DNA of 64,000 nucleotides from Saprospiraceae bacterium (lineage in GTDB: Bacteria > Bacteroidota > Bacteroidia > Chitinophagales > Saprospiraceae): positions 124,001 through 188,000 of the forward strand of contig JADJVK010000053.1 in the NCBI GenBank assembly GCA_016710625.1, written 5' to 3'. The notes beneath the pieces were generated by a model that saw nothing but the letters and a program-made list of their open reading frames with translations, searched no databases and was not told the DNA's origin. A program made the translations under genes and the position numbers. Positions 55,494-64,000 of the stretch are shown here, in pieces. Within the stretch, counting starts at the first letter, position 1. The number at the start of each line of letters is the position of its first letter.

Positions 55494-56714
55494 GTGAGAA
55501 ATAAAATATTAATTTTTTTCTTTTTTCTTTCCCAATGGTCATTCGCTCAATTACCAGGGATTAAAACGCCAAATGGAGCTGAAGGCTGTGAGATTCCATT
55601 TGAATATGTGAATCATTTTATAATTATAAAAGTCTATATCAACGGATTTTTCCCTTGCAATTTTATTTTTGACACAGGGGCTGAGCATACCTTAATAACA
55701 AAAAAAGAAATATCCGACATTCTTGGCATCCAATACGAAAAGGAATTCAAAGTAATAGGTGCTGATTTAAAAACAGTAATGACGGCATATCTAGCAAAAA
55801 AAGTTCAATATAAATTATTCAATGGCATAGAAGCGGAGCAAGATGTGTTAGTGTTAGCGGATGATTATATCAACTTGGATGATTATACTGGAATGCAAAT
55901 ACACGGTATTTTAGGAGCAGATGCATTTTTAAACGGAGTTGTGAAAATAGATTATGACCAAAAGAAAATCCAATTTATTAAATCTGAATATTTTAATGGC
56001 AAGCTAAAAAAATACACCAAAATTCCAATAAACATATCAAAATCAAAGCCTTATATAAATGTCGAATCGAAAATATCAGACACGAATACAGTAAACATAA
56101 AGCTTTTGATGGATACTGGAGCCAATTTGGGCATTTTGTTATATCCAAATGACTCTATTGGGTTATCAATTCCGCCTAAAACGATAAATGGATCTTTGGG
56201 TGCTGGTCTTGGAGGGCAATTATTTGGTGTGATTGGTAGAATTAATGCTTTGAACATAGGCGGCTATAATTTTGGAAGCCTTCCATGCACCTTTCAGGCT
56301 TTAGATACCTTGTTGGTATTCAATACTTCTTCTAGAAATGGTATTATTGGAAATGTCATTTTGGAAAGATTTAATTTGATAATAGATTACAATAAAGAAC
56401 AATTATATTTATCACCCAATAAAAATTTCAAACAACCCTTTTTAGTAGATAAAAGTGGATTATCTTTAATATCATCTGGTGTTCACCATCAAACATTCAT
56501 CATACAACATGTCCAACCCAACTCTCCAGCTAGTGAAGTAGATATCAAAAAAGGAGATATTATATTAAAAGTAGGGTGGTTGTCTGCCAATTTTTTCTCA
56601 TTAGATGATTTGATTGCTAAATTTCGAGGTAAAAACGGCAAAAAAATCAAGTTAAAGCTATTAAGAGATGGCAAAAAACTCAAAAAAACCTTCTATTTAA
56701 GAGATTTGATTTGA
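55494..56714 (+). CDS. Secreted two-lobed aspartic protease-like protein with PDZ domain
   Basis: A 406-residue exported protein starting with GTG. The signal peptide is ILIFFFFLSQWSFAQ. Two retropepsin-like lobes each carry an active-type motif: FIFDTGAEHTLI (about 57) and KLLMDTGANLGILL (about 205). The first lobe also has GILGADAFLNGVVKIDY and the second GIIGNVILERFNLIIDY, the hydrophobic-Gly partners. A C-terminal PDZ domain follows (about 320-400: IIQHVQPNSPASEVDIKKGD, ILKVG). Both Asp are present, so activity is possible. Substrate unknown. Confidence 0.8.
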   Translation: MRNKILIFFFFLSQWSFAQLPGIKTPNGAEGCEIPFEYVNHFIIIKVYINGFFPCNFIFDTGAEHTLITKKEISDILGIQYEKEFKVIGADLKTVMTAYLAKKVQYKLFNGIEAEQDVLVLADDYINLDDYTGMQIHGILGADAFLNGVVKIDYDQKKIQFIKSEYFNGKLKKYTKIPINISKSKPYINVESKISDTNTVNIKLLMDTGANLGILLYPNDSIGLSIPPKTINGSLGAGLGGQLFGVIGRINALNIGGYNFGSLPCTFQALDTLLVFNTSSRNGIIGNVILERFNLIIDYNKEQLYLSPNKNFKQPFLVDKSGLSLISSGVHHQTFIIQHVQPNSPASEVDIKKGDIILKVGWLSANFFSLDDLIAKFRGKNGKKIKLKLLRDGKKLKKTFYLRDLI

Positions 56715-56740
56715 TAATTAATAAAAAAAGAATTACTTTT
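56710..56740 (+). promoter_or_regulatory. Promoter of rplU-rpmA (TTG-N20-TACTTTTG)
   Basis: TTG at 56710-56712 overlaps the end of the previous gene; TACTTTTG is at 56733-56740, spacing 20. An exact fit to the Bacteroidota promoter, 37 bp upstream of the rplU ATG. Confidence 0.65.
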
Positions 56741-56777
56741 GCACCTCATTTTTAAACGTTTAAATTATTCAGCCTAA

Positions 56778-57089
56778 ATGTATGCAATCGTAACAATAGC
56801 TGGTCAGCAATTTAAAGTTACAGAGGGACAAAATCTCTATGTACACCAGTTAGAAGCAAATGTAGGGGATAGCAAAACTTTTGATCAAGTTTTATTGATC
56901 GAGAGAGATGGCAATATCTCTGTTGGCAAGCCGGTGCTTTCAGGTGCAAAAGTCAACGCTACCGTATTGAGTCACGAAAAAGGTGACAAAGTAATCGTAT
57001 TCAAAAAGAAAAGACGTAAAGGTTACCGTAAGAAAAACGGTCACCGTCAATGTTTTACAAAAATTAGCATCGATAGCATCGTTGCATAA
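56778..57089 (+). CDS. rplU: 50S ribosomal protein L21
   Basis: A 103-residue large-subunit protein. MYAIVTIAGQQFKVTEGQNL, DSKTFDQVLLIERDGNISVG and the basic C-terminal KKKRRKGYRKKNGHRQCFT are standard L21. It has the normal length; relatives in this phylum can carry a C-terminal extension on L21, which is absent here. It is 56 bp upstream of rpmA in the usual order. Confidence 0.97.
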   Translation: MYAIVTIAGQQFKVTEGQNLYVHQLEANVGDSKTFDQVLLIERDGNISVGKPVLSGAKVNATVLSHEKGDKVIVFKKKRRKGYRKKNGHRQCFTKISIDSIVA

Positions 57090-57145
57090 TTTTAAAACCA
57101 AACTTTTTTTCTTATTTTTTAAAAACTTAAAATTTTCCAACCACC

Positions 57146-57832
57146 ATGGCTCATAAAAAAGGTGAAGGTAGTACCCAGAACGGCCGGGACAGTAGAAGTA
57201 AAAGACTTGGCGTTAAATTGTATGGCGGACAAACTGCCATTCCAGGTAATATCATCGTTCGTCAAAGAGGAACAAAATTTCATGCTGGAGTAGGAGTAGG
57301 TATGGGTAAAGACCATACGTTATTTGCTCTTACAGAAGGTATCGTAACTTATAAAAAAGGTAGATTAGATAGAACAACTATCAGTATTTTACCTGCTGGT
57401 GCTTCAGTAGTTGCTCCTGTTGCAGAAGCAAAAAAGGCTGCTCCAGCTAAAAAAGCAGCTCCTGTTGCTGAGAAAGCATCCACTCCAGCTCCTGCACCAG
57501 TTGTAGAGAAAGTTGTTGAGGCAGCTCCAGTTGCAGCAGCTCCAAAAGCGGCTTCTTCAGAAATCAAACCGGATGATTTGAAAAAAATCGAAGGAATTGG
57601 TCCAAAAATCGAAGAGCACTTAAATAATGGTGGCATCACTACTTTTGCTGAATTAGCAATGGCTAGTTATGACCAACTAAAAGAAATTTTGGATAATGCA
57701 GGTCCTAGATATAGAATGCATGATCCATCTACTTGGCCTCAACAAGCTACTTTGGCTGCTGCAGGTAAGTGGGATGAATTAAAAACGCTTCAAGACAACT
57801 TGAATGGCGGAAGAGTAGAAAACGAAGACTAG
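57146..57832 (+). CDS. rpmA: 50S ribosomal protein L27 fused to a C-terminal helix-hairpin-helix domain
   Basis: The first 85 residues are ordinary L27, which reaches the peptidyl-transferase centre ([47 protein letters not shown]). A linker follows (about 86-140) rich in Ala, Pro, Lys and Val. Residues about 141-228 are an extra domain with a helix-hairpin-helix start ([20 protein letters not shown]), [37 protein letters not shown] and [15 protein letters not shown]. Typical L27 is about 85 residues long, so this is nearly three times that. I recall the same extra domain on L21 in related bacteria; here L21 is normal and L27 carries it. Confidence 0.93.
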   Translation: MAHKKGEGSTQNGRDSRSKRLGVKLYGGQTAIPGNIIVRQRGTKFHAGVGVGMGKDHTLFALTEGIVTYKKGRLDRTTISILPAGASVVAPVAEAKKAAPAKKAAPVAEKASTPAPAPVVEKVVEAAPVAAAPKAASSEIKPDDLKKIEGIGPKIEEHLNNGGITTFAELAMASYDQLKEILDNAGPRYRMHDPSTWPQQATLAAAGKWDELKTLQDNLNGGRVENED

Positions 57833-57856
57833 TTTTAAATTAGTTTCAAAAATATT

Positions 57857-57890
57857 ACCCTTTCAGGCAAATAGCTTGGAAGGGTTTTTT
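57857..57890 (+). terminator. Terminator after rpmA
   Basis: ACCCTT (57857-57862) pairs with AAGGGT (57880-57885), loop 17 nt, followed by a T-run. The stem is short; moderate strength. Confidence 0.6.
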
Positions 57891-57905
57891 CATTTATAGA
57901 AAGTT

Positions 57906-58685
57906 TTAATACTTTTCGCCATTTACCCCAATACCGAATAATGCAAAATCATATTTTACAGGATCTTCAGGATCGAATTTTTTTAAATTTTCAGTAAGCT
58001 CTATCACCGTAAGCCAATCGGTTTGCTTTCTTTGAATCAATCCGAGATTTCTGGCTACTCTTTCTACGTGAACATCTAAAGGCATCAATAATTGGCTAGG
58101 GGCAATATTTTTCCAAATTCCAAAATCTACTCCTTTTCCATCATTTCTCACCATCCACCGAAGAAACATATTGATTCTTTTGCAAGTAGAGCCTTTTATT
58201 GGGCTAGAAATATGCTTTTTTGTTCTTTCCATTACGATAGGCAGGTCGAAAAACTGATTTCTGAAATTATTGATTCCCTCAGTAATGTTTTCAGCATTTT
58301 TGTCAATCGCAAAAGCATTTTCTAAGGAATGGTTATTGGAATAATAATGTTGAAAAAAACTTAAGAAATAAAGGGTGTCGTCGGTGTTGAAGGTTCTATG
58401 TTTGAAATTGAGCCAAGGTTTCAAATCACTTTCTTGGTGATTAAGGATAAAATCATGAGGAGCACCATCCATTAATGTTACCAACTCTTGGGCTTTTTTT
58501 ATAATGACAGGTCTTTGTCCCCAAGCCAAAATGGCTGTCCAAAAAGCGATAATCTCGATATCTTGTAACTTAGAAAACTGGTGAGGAACTTGTATTGGAT
58601 CGGATTCAATAAAACTTGGATGGTTATAATAAATTACTTGTTGATTTAGCCATTCTTTTAAATCAGAATTTATTTTAACGGGCAT
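57906..58685 (-). CDS. TIGR02757 family protein (DUF2400)
   Basis: A 259-residue soluble protein found across Bacteroidota and some other phyla; function unknown. Recognisable: DIEIIAFWTAILAWGQRPVI, CKRINMFLRWMVRNDGKGVD, and the end PSQLLMPLDVHVERVARNLG ... DPVKYDFALFGIGV. The WAIR-MLRWMVR pattern and terminal helices recall the HhH-DNA glycosylase fold (a comparison, not proof). The ATG at 58685 is preferred over a TTG one codon upstream. Confidence 0.85.
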   Translation of the reverse strand: MPVKINSDLKEWLNQQVIYYNHPSFIESDPIQVPHQFSKLQDIEIIAFWTAILAWGQRPVIIKKAQELVTLMDGAPHDFILNHQESDLKPWLNFKHRTFNTDDTLYFLSFFQHYYSNNHSLENAFAIDKNAENITEGINNFRNQFFDLPIVMERTKKHISSPIKGSTCKRINMFLRWMVRNDGKGVDFGIWKNIAPSQLLMPLDVHVERVARNLGLIQRKQTDWLTVIELTENLKKFDPEDPVKYDFALFGIGVNGEKY

Positions 58686-58778
58686 CAAATTTTTTTTATT
58701 TTTTTTTAGAAATGAAGCAGCGGATTAAATTCACTAGGCGTTTTACCTATACAATTGTCCAAAACAAAATTTAAAAGT

Positions 58779-58865
58779 ATGGAAGCAACATTAATCTATA
58801 CCGTTATTTTAGGAAGCATATTAGCTATTAGAAAAATAATAACTATCCTAAACAAGGTAGCTTAG
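58779..58865 (+). CDS. Possible 28-residue hydrophobic peptide
   Basis: A short reading frame, MEATLIYTVILGSILAIRKI then ITILNKVA, with one hydrophobic helix and a basic end. It sits in a 199-bp gap between two minus-strand genes and its end forms the left half of the terminator stem at 58838-58886. A weak -7-like TACAATTG is at 58750-58757. Size and composition recall small membrane peptides, but chance is possible. Confidence 0.3.
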   Translation: MEATLIYTVILGSILAIRKIITILNKVA

Positions 58866-58886
58866 GATAGTTATTAAACTTTTTTT
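58838..58886. terminator. Terminator with a perfect 14-bp stem
   Basis: AATAACTATCCTAA (58838-58851) pairs perfectly with TTAGGATAGTTATT (58862-58875); loop 10 nt; then seven T (58880-58886). It can terminate the DUF5606 transcript from the other side as well. Confidence 0.75.
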
Positions 58887-59328
58887 ATTCAGCTGTTTCT
58901 TCTTCAGCTCCTTCTTCAATATTCTTTAGAAATTCATCTAAGTTTTTATCGTTAATTATTCCTTTTTCATTCAAGAAACGGAACCATTTTATTGATTTTT
59001 TTATATCTTTTGGATAAACTCTCTCTTTATCATATGTGGGTAAAGCTATACCAAAAAATGTTTTGTTAGCTTCTTCAGATTGCTCATTTTCAGGCATATC
59101 TGCAAGATGCGCCAACATGTTTTTATACAATTGGAATAAGGCAATAGAATCACCATCATCAGTGTAAATACCAATAGATGCAAGGGGCGTAAACTGATGT
59201 TTTCTTGAAGAGGCAAACATTGATTTTCCTGTTTGTAAGTCTTCTGCAACCACTCCGTCCTTTCTGGTAGTTATTATTTTGAACAACCCTGAAAAACCAG
59301 AAATGGATGTTATTTTTTCTAAACTCAT
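58885..59328 (-). CDS. DUF5606 domain protein
   Basis: A 147-residue Bacteroidota protein of unknown function. The domain has MSLEKITSISGFSGLFKIIT at the start, KDGVVAEDLQTGKSMFASSR, the ISIYTDDGDSI-like SIGIYTDDGDSIALFQLY and the C-terminal KDIKKSIKWFRFLNEKGIIN. Acidic tail (EEGAEEETAE). It starts 28 bp after ileS and shares its promoter. Confidence 0.85.
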   Translation of the reverse strand: MSLEKITSISGFSGLFKIITTRKDGVVAEDLQTGKSMFASSRKHQFTPLASIGIYTDDGDSIALFQLYKNMLAHLADMPENEQSEEANKTFFGIALPTYDKERVYPKDIKKSIKWFRFLNEKGIINDKNLDEFLKNIEEGAEEETAE

Positions 59329-59356
59329 ATTTTTTTATTTTCTAATTAAATTTCTA

Positions 59357-62300
59357 TTATTTTTTTAAAACTACTTTTATTGGAATGATTAAGTCTTCAT
59401 ATATCTCAACCAACTCTGCATCCACATTTGTTGATAGTGTAATATTATCAGCAAGAGTTTCATTACAAATATAAGTGCCGAACTGATCTACAGCATTTCT
59501 AATAATTGGATGATCTTCCAAAGTAATGGATATTCTATCCACTATGTTGAAATCGCTTGATTTTCTGATGTTTTGAATTCTGTTTATCAATTCTCTTGCA
59601 GTTCCTTCTGCAGCCAGTTTTTCGTCAATCGTCGTATCCAAAGCAACAGTTAATGCGCCGTCGGATGCCACCTGCCATCCTGGAATATCTTCTGAAGTGA
59701 TTATCAAATCTTCTAAATTCAAATCAAACTTTTCTCCGCTAATTTCTATTTGGAATTGTTGATTTTTTTCAGCATTTGCAATTTCAGCCTGCGTCATATT
59801 TTCAATGATCGCCGCAGCATCTTTCATATGCTTACCCATGGAGCGACCCAAAGTTTTGAAATTTGCTTTTGCTTTTTTAGTTATTAACCCACTGGTATCC
59901 AAAACATATTCGAGCTCTTTAACATTTGTTTCCGCCAAAACCAAATCTTTCACCTCTTCTACTTTCGACTTAAAGTCTTCATTTAAAACAGGTAACAATA
60001 TTCTATGAAGCGGTTGGCGAACTCTGATTTTCTCCTTTTTTCTTAACGATAATACCAAGGAAGATATTCTCTGAGCATAGTCCATTCTTTGCTCCAAATC
60101 CACATCAATTAAGTTTTCAGATACTGGAGTTAAATAAGTTAGATGGATTGAAGAATATTGAAGCGGCGTATTATTAGCGATTGCTTTTTCTCTAATATTA
60201 TCCGTTAGATTTTTATACAACCAATCTGTAAAAAATGGTGCTATTGGTGCCATCATCTGAGCTACGACATTCAAGCATTCGAACAAGGTTTCGTAAGCCA
60301 TCTTTTTATCTTCGCTCATTTCGCCTTTCCAAAAACGTCTTCTACTCAATCGAACATACCAGTTGCTCAAATGCTCATCTACATAATTTTCGATTAATCG
60401 AGCTGCATTAGTTGGCTCGTATTGTTCGTAACATTCTTTCACCTGTTTTACCAAACTATACAACTTCGACAAAATCCAACGATCAAGCTCAGTTCTGTTT
60501 TTGTAGAGGCTCACATTTTGTTCATCCATTTCGAAGCCATCTACATTAGCATAGATAGCAAAGAAATTGTAGGTGTTGAATAGCGTTCCGAATAATTTAT
60601 TTCTTGTTTCGGTGATGCCGTTGACGTCGAATTTCAAATTATCCCAAGGTTGAGAGTTGGAAATCATATACCAACGGGTAGCATCAGCACCATAAGTTGG
60701 CAAAGTTTCGAATGGATCTACAGCATTACCCAATCTTTTGGACATTTTTTGACCATTTTTATCCAAAACCAATCCGTTGGACACCACATTTTTGAAGGCA
60801 ACACCAGGGTATCTTTGATCACTTACTGAAATTCCATGTTTTTTCAATTCCTCATGAATATCTTCTTTCACCATAGAACTTATGGCATGAAGGGTATAGA
60901 ACCAACCTCTGGTTTGGTCAACACCTTCAGCAATAAAATCAGCAGGATAGTTTCTGGCGAATTGCTTGATGTTTTCGAATGGAAAATGCCACTGAGCAAA
61001 AGGCATGGCACCCGAATCGAACCAAACGTCGATTAGATCCAATTCTCTTTTCATGGGTTGCCCATCGGAAGAAACCAAGATGATATTATCAATATAAGGT
61101 CGATGAATATCTTGAGGGATTACTTGATTCAATCCCAATTTCGAATTTGCTTTATCAATTTCTGATTGTAACTCAGCTAATGAGCCGATACAGATTGCCT
61201 CTTTTGTGTCTTCCGTTCTCCAGATAGGAATTGGGATTCCCCAATATCTACTTCTACTAAGATTCCAATCTTGCAAATTGTCCAACCAATTACCAAAACG
61301 ACCAGTTCCTGTTGATTCTGGTTTCCAGTTGATAGTTTTGTTTAAAGCAGACATTCTTTCTTTCATAGAAGCTGCTTTAATAAACCAGCTATCCAAAGGA
61401 TAATAGAGAATTGGCTTATCCGTTCTCCAACAATGAGGGTAATTGTGTAAATATTTTTCGACTTTGAATGCCTTATTTTCTGATTTTAAGATAATGCTGA
61501 TTATTTCATCAACAGTTTTGTAATCAGGTTGCTTTTCATCTTCGTCTAAATAATTTTTTACGTAAAAATCATCTTTTCCAAAGATTTTATGTGTTTTAAT
61601 ATGATGGTCACTAATTTTTTTAACCAAAAACTCGCCTACCTCACTGACAAACTTCCCTTTTTTGTCAACGGTTGGCACATCATTACCATTTTCATCCTTC
61701 ACCAATACAGAAGGAATATTATTGAGTTGGCAAACTCTAAAGTCATCTGCTCCAAAAACAGAAGCAGTGTGGACGATACCAGTACCATCTTCGATGGTAA
61801 CGAAATCACCAGCGATTACTCTAAATGCATCTTTTGCTAAAAGCTCATTTTGAACGGCAGGCATCAATTGTTTGTAGCGAATATCTAACAAATCCTTGCC
61901 TTTCATTTCCTGAACGATTTGCCAAGGAATTACTTTATCCCCAGCCTTATAGCTATCGAAAGCAACATCTTTCCCTTTTTCAGAAAAATATTTTCCAACC
62001 AAAGCTTTTGCAAGAATCACACTAACTGGTAAATAGGTATATGGGCTAAAAGTCTTTACTTTTACGTAGTCGATGTTTGCCCCGACTGTTAAAGCACAGT
62101 TTCCAGGCAAAGTCCAAGGAGTAGTTGTCCAAGCCAACATTCTCAAATCTTCCTGATTTTCATCATAAAGAAACTCCGATTGGCTATTTCTGATTACTTC
62201 AAATTTTGCAACGATAGAGGTATCCCTCAATTCTCTATAACATCCCGGTTGGTTCAATTCATGTGAGCTCAAACCTGTACCAGCTGCTGGAGAATAGGGT

Positions 62301-62836
62301 TGTATAGTATAACCTTTATACAACAAATGTTTATTGTAAAGTTTGGAAAGTAGCCACCAAACCGACTCAATATAATTGTTTTCATACGTAATATATGGAT
62401 GTTCTAGGTCCACCCAATATCCCATATTTTTGGTGAGTTCGTCCCATTTGTCTTTATAGCGAAGGACGGTTTCTCTACATTTATCATTATATTCGTCAAC
62501 AGAAATTTTCTTTCCAATATCATCTTTTGTGATTCCCAATTCTTTTTCAACACTAAGTTCGATAGGTAAACCATGAGTATCCCATCCTCCTTTTCGTTCC
62601 ACTTTTTTACCATTCATGGTTTGGAATCTACAAAAAATGTCTTTCACTGCCCTTGCCATCACATGGTGAATGCCGGGCATACCATTAGCGGAAGGTGGAC
62701 CTTCATAAAAAACAAAAGTGTTGTTTGAATCTCTTTGATCCACACTTTTTTGAAAGACATTTTCTTTTTCCCAAAAAGCAAGAATTTCCTGGTCTATCTC
62801 AGGCAAGTTCAAGCTTTTAAATGCTCTATACAACAT
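59357..62836 (-). CDS. ileS: Isoleucine--tRNA ligase
   Basis: A 1159-residue class I synthetase that charges tRNA-Ile. The HIGH-type motif is in PSANGMPGIHHVMARAVKD; the editing (CP1) domain spans about 200-450 (WTTTPWTLPGNCALTVGAN, GTGIVHTASVFGADD); the KMSKR loop is in VLDKNGQKMSKRLGNAVDPF. The C-terminal anticodon-binding domain and the long tail of the eukaryote-like (type 2) form are present; no C-terminal zinc motif seen. Type 2 IleRS can confer mupirocin tolerance in general. Promoter TATCTTTG at 62888-62895. Confidence 0.96.
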   Translation of the reverse strand: MLYRAFKSLNLPEIDQEILAFWEKENVFQKSVDQRDSNNTFVFYEGPPSANGMPGIHHVMARAVKDIFCRFQTMNGKKVERKGGWDTHGLPIELSVEKELGITKDDIGKKISVDEYNDKCRETVLRYKDKWDELTKNMGYWVDLEHPYITYENNYIESVWWLLSKLYNKHLLYKGYTIQPYSPAAGTGLSSHELNQPGCYRELRDTSIVAKFEVIRNSQSEFLYDENQEDLRMLAWTTTPWTLPGNCALTVGANIDYVKVKTFSPYTYLPVSVILAKALVGKYFSEKGKDVAFDSYKAGDKVIPWQIVQEMKGKDLLDIRYKQLMPAVQNELLAKDAFRVIAGDFVTIEDGTGIVHTASVFGADDFRVCQLNNIPSVLVKDENGNDVPTVDKKGKFVSEVGEFLVKKISDHHIKTHKIFGKDDFYVKNYLDEDEKQPDYKTVDEIISIILKSENKAFKVEKYLHNYPHCWRTDKPILYYPLDSWFIKAASMKERMSALNKTINWKPESTGTGRFGNWLDNLQDWNLSRSRYWGIPIPIWRTEDTKEAICIGSLAELQSEIDKANSKLGLNQVIPQDIHRPYIDNIILVSSDGQPMKRELDLIDVWFDSGAMPFAQWHFPFENIKQFARNYPADFIAEGVDQTRGWFYTLHAISSMVKEDIHEELKKHGISVSDQRYPGVAFKNVVSNGLVLDKNGQKMSKRLGNAVDPFETLPTYGADATRWYMISNSQPWDNLKFDVNGITETRNKLFGTLFNTYNFFAIYANVDGFEMDEQNVSLYKNRTELDRWILSKLYSLVKQVKECYEQYEPTNAARLIENYVDEHLSNWYVRLSRRRFWKGEMSEDKKMAYETLFECLNVVAQMMAPIAPFFTDWLYKNLTDNIREKAIANNTPLQYSSIHLTYLTPVSENLIDVDLEQRMDYAQRISSLVLSLRKKEKIRVRQPLHRILLPVLNEDFKSKVEEVKDLVLAETNVKELEYVLDTSGLITKKAKANFKTLGRSMGKHMKDAAAIIENMTQAEIANAEKNQQFQIEISGEKFDLNLEDLIITSEDIPGWQVASDGALTVALDTTIDEKLAAEGTARELINRIQNIRKSSDFNIVDRISITLEDHPIIRNAVDQFGTYICNETLADNITLSTNVDAELVEIYEDLIIPIKVVLKK

Positions 62837-62887
62837 ATATTACAAATCTATTAAACTGAATTAGAATTGATTTTTTAAAAAGAGGTG

Positions 62888-62895
62888 CAAAGATA
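62888..62895 (-). promoter_or_regulatory. -7 promoter element of ileS-DUF5606
   Basis: The minus strand reads TATCTTTG followed by CACC, an exact TAnnTTTG match 51 bp upstream of the ileS ATG. No T-box leader is evident. Confidence 0.5.
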
Positions 62896-62931
62896 CGACT
62901 TTTTATAAAATATTAAAAAGGTGATTTTGAG

Positions 62932-62950
62932 TTGAATAACGATTATTCAA
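62932..62950. repeat. 19-bp inverted repeat TTGAATAA-CGA-TTATTCAA
   Basis: A perfect 8-bp inverted repeat with a 3-bp spacer (62932-62939 and 62943-62950), about 37 bp upstream of the ileS -7 element and in front of DUF4783 in the other direction. It may be an operator. The remaining part of 62951-63120 shows nothing further. Confidence 0.35.
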
Positions 62951-63120
62951 TAATATAAGGAGAAGTAATGAATGACAAAAAAAATAAATGATAATAAAAC
63001 AGTCTATTTTAGTTAAATTTTGTTAAAAATTACATTAACAATCATTAACACTCTCTTCGGAATGAAAATTGTTATATAATTGTTATAGAATTAAATCAAA
63101 CACCTTAATTGGTAAGAAAG

Positions 63121-63498
63121 ATGAAAAAAATATTGTTTGTTTTAAGTTTTTTATCTCTGGTATCCTTTGCAAATGCAGGCATTCCTGAAATATTCAAAGC
63201 TATAGGATCTGGCGATATTACCACATTGTCCTCTTATTTTGATGAAAATGTCGAAGTATATATGGAAGGCAATCAGGAAGTGCTTTCAAAAACCGAAGCT
63301 ACGGAAATGATAAAGAACTTTTTGAATAGAAATAAACCAAAGAGTTTTGTTCAAGCTCACCAAGGTGCTTCTAAAGGCAAAGATGCTCAATATTGTATAG
63401 GTGACTTAAGTACAATAAACGGAACATTTAGAGTATATATTTATTTGAAGAATACAGGAAGTTCTTATATCATACAAGAAATAAGATTCGATAAATAA
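63121..63498 (+). CDS. DUF4783 family secreted protein
   Basis: A 125-residue exported protein: signal peptide KKILFVLSFLSLVSFANA, then an NTF2-like domain (IPEIFKAIGSGDITTLSSYF, VEVYMEGNQEVLSKTEATEM, FRVYIYLKNTGSSYIIQEIR). The DUF4783 family is frequent in Bacteroidota; no role known. The ATG at 63121 is used; codons upstream are not in a signal peptide context. A strong terminator follows. Confidence 0.85.
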   Translation: MKKILFVLSFLSLVSFANAGIPEIFKAIGSGDITTLSSYFDENVEVYMEGNQEVLSKTEATEMIKNFLNRNKPKSFVQAHQGASKGKDAQYCIGDLSTINGTFRVYIYLKNTGSSYIIQEIRFDK

Positions 63499-63530
63499 TT
63501 CTTTTATTAGCGAATTTTCGTTTTTATTCT

Positions 63531-64000
<470 letters not shown>

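Noticed and set aside
62968..62991. Seven-codon frame behind a good AGGAG-type site
   Set aside because: Too short to be supported; no relation to Ile codons, so not a leader peptide for ileS.

Overview
The window comes from an AT-rich chromosome of a Bacteroidota (Bacteroidetes) bacterium, probably of the Chitinophagia/Saprospiria/Cytophagia kind; I cannot place it lower than that. Evidence: secreted proteins with type IX secretion (T9SS) C-terminal sorting domains; many starts preceded by the Bacteroidota -7 element TAnnTTTG; and lineage-typical families (DUF1573, DUF4271, DUF4783, DUF4834, DUF5606, TIGR02757, a ~630-residue PurF-like amidotransferase, a fused ThrA). It is mostly housekeeping core. 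I saw no tRNA, rRNA, insertion sequence, prophage or CRISPR array.

Layout. 0-5 kb: the N-terminal two thirds of recA, a frameshifted secreted protein, an ALDH7-type aldehyde dehydrogenase, a T9SS-exported CxxCH protein and a PlsC-like acyltransferase, all on the minus strand. 5-8.4 kb: two tandem small heat-shock genes behind a 20-bp direct repeat, then ridA, apaG, a 0.5-kb non-coding stretch with DnaA-box-like sites, and ctaA (heme A synthase). 8.4-15.6 kb, minus strand: a Uma2 nuclease, a class III aminotransferase, pepP, lspA (frameshifted), and a DUF1573-DUF4271-hemD-hydrolase run. 15.7-23 kb: xerD with partners, hisS/pheS, the PurF-like gene (frameshifted). 23-29.8 kb: a pseudouridine synthase, a membrane coiled-coil protein, an exonuclease (frameshifted) with a nuclease-A-inhibitor-like gene, an acyltransferase, panD and a flippase-like protein. 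29.9-34.5 kb: a giant secreted gingipain-like protein with Ig-like repeats. 34.5-43.5 kb: anmK with a cytochrome c lipoprotein, two periplasmic PPIases, a membrane AraC regulator with an OPT transporter, a YbjN-like protein and rnhB. 43.5-51.1 kb: lgt, a fatty acid desaturase, a DinB-like protein and the thrA-thrB-thrC operon. 51.3-64 kb: a GDSL esterase, a PerM-like protein, tcdA, an MFS transporter, a two-lobed aspartic protease with PDZ, rplU-rpmA, TIGR02757, DUF5606, ileS, DUF4783 and the start of a fadH-like gene.

How the genes fit together. lgt and lspA form the lipoprotein-processing path used by the lipoproteins encoded here (cytochrome c, PPIase, esterase). thrA, thrB and thrC make threonine from aspartate, and panD makes beta-alanine from aspartate. 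hemD and ctaA serve heme and heme A synthesis. hisS, pheS, ileS, rplU, rpmA, the pseudouridine synthase and tcdA serve translation.

Main points of interest. (1) A perfect 50-bp palindrome centred on a consensus parS site at the junction of the DinB-like gene and thrC, with a second near-consensus parS 345 bp away inside thrC; these suggest a ParB loading region. (2) Ribosomal protein L27 carries an unusual C-terminal helix-hairpin-helix domain. (3) Seven genes, including the normally essential lspA, are each split by one single-base indel, mostly in homopolymers, which looks like residual sequencing error rather than decay. (4) The small heat-shock operon has a 20-bp direct repeat at 31-bp pitch and a sigma54-like element. 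I found no defence island or other obviously new multi-gene system.
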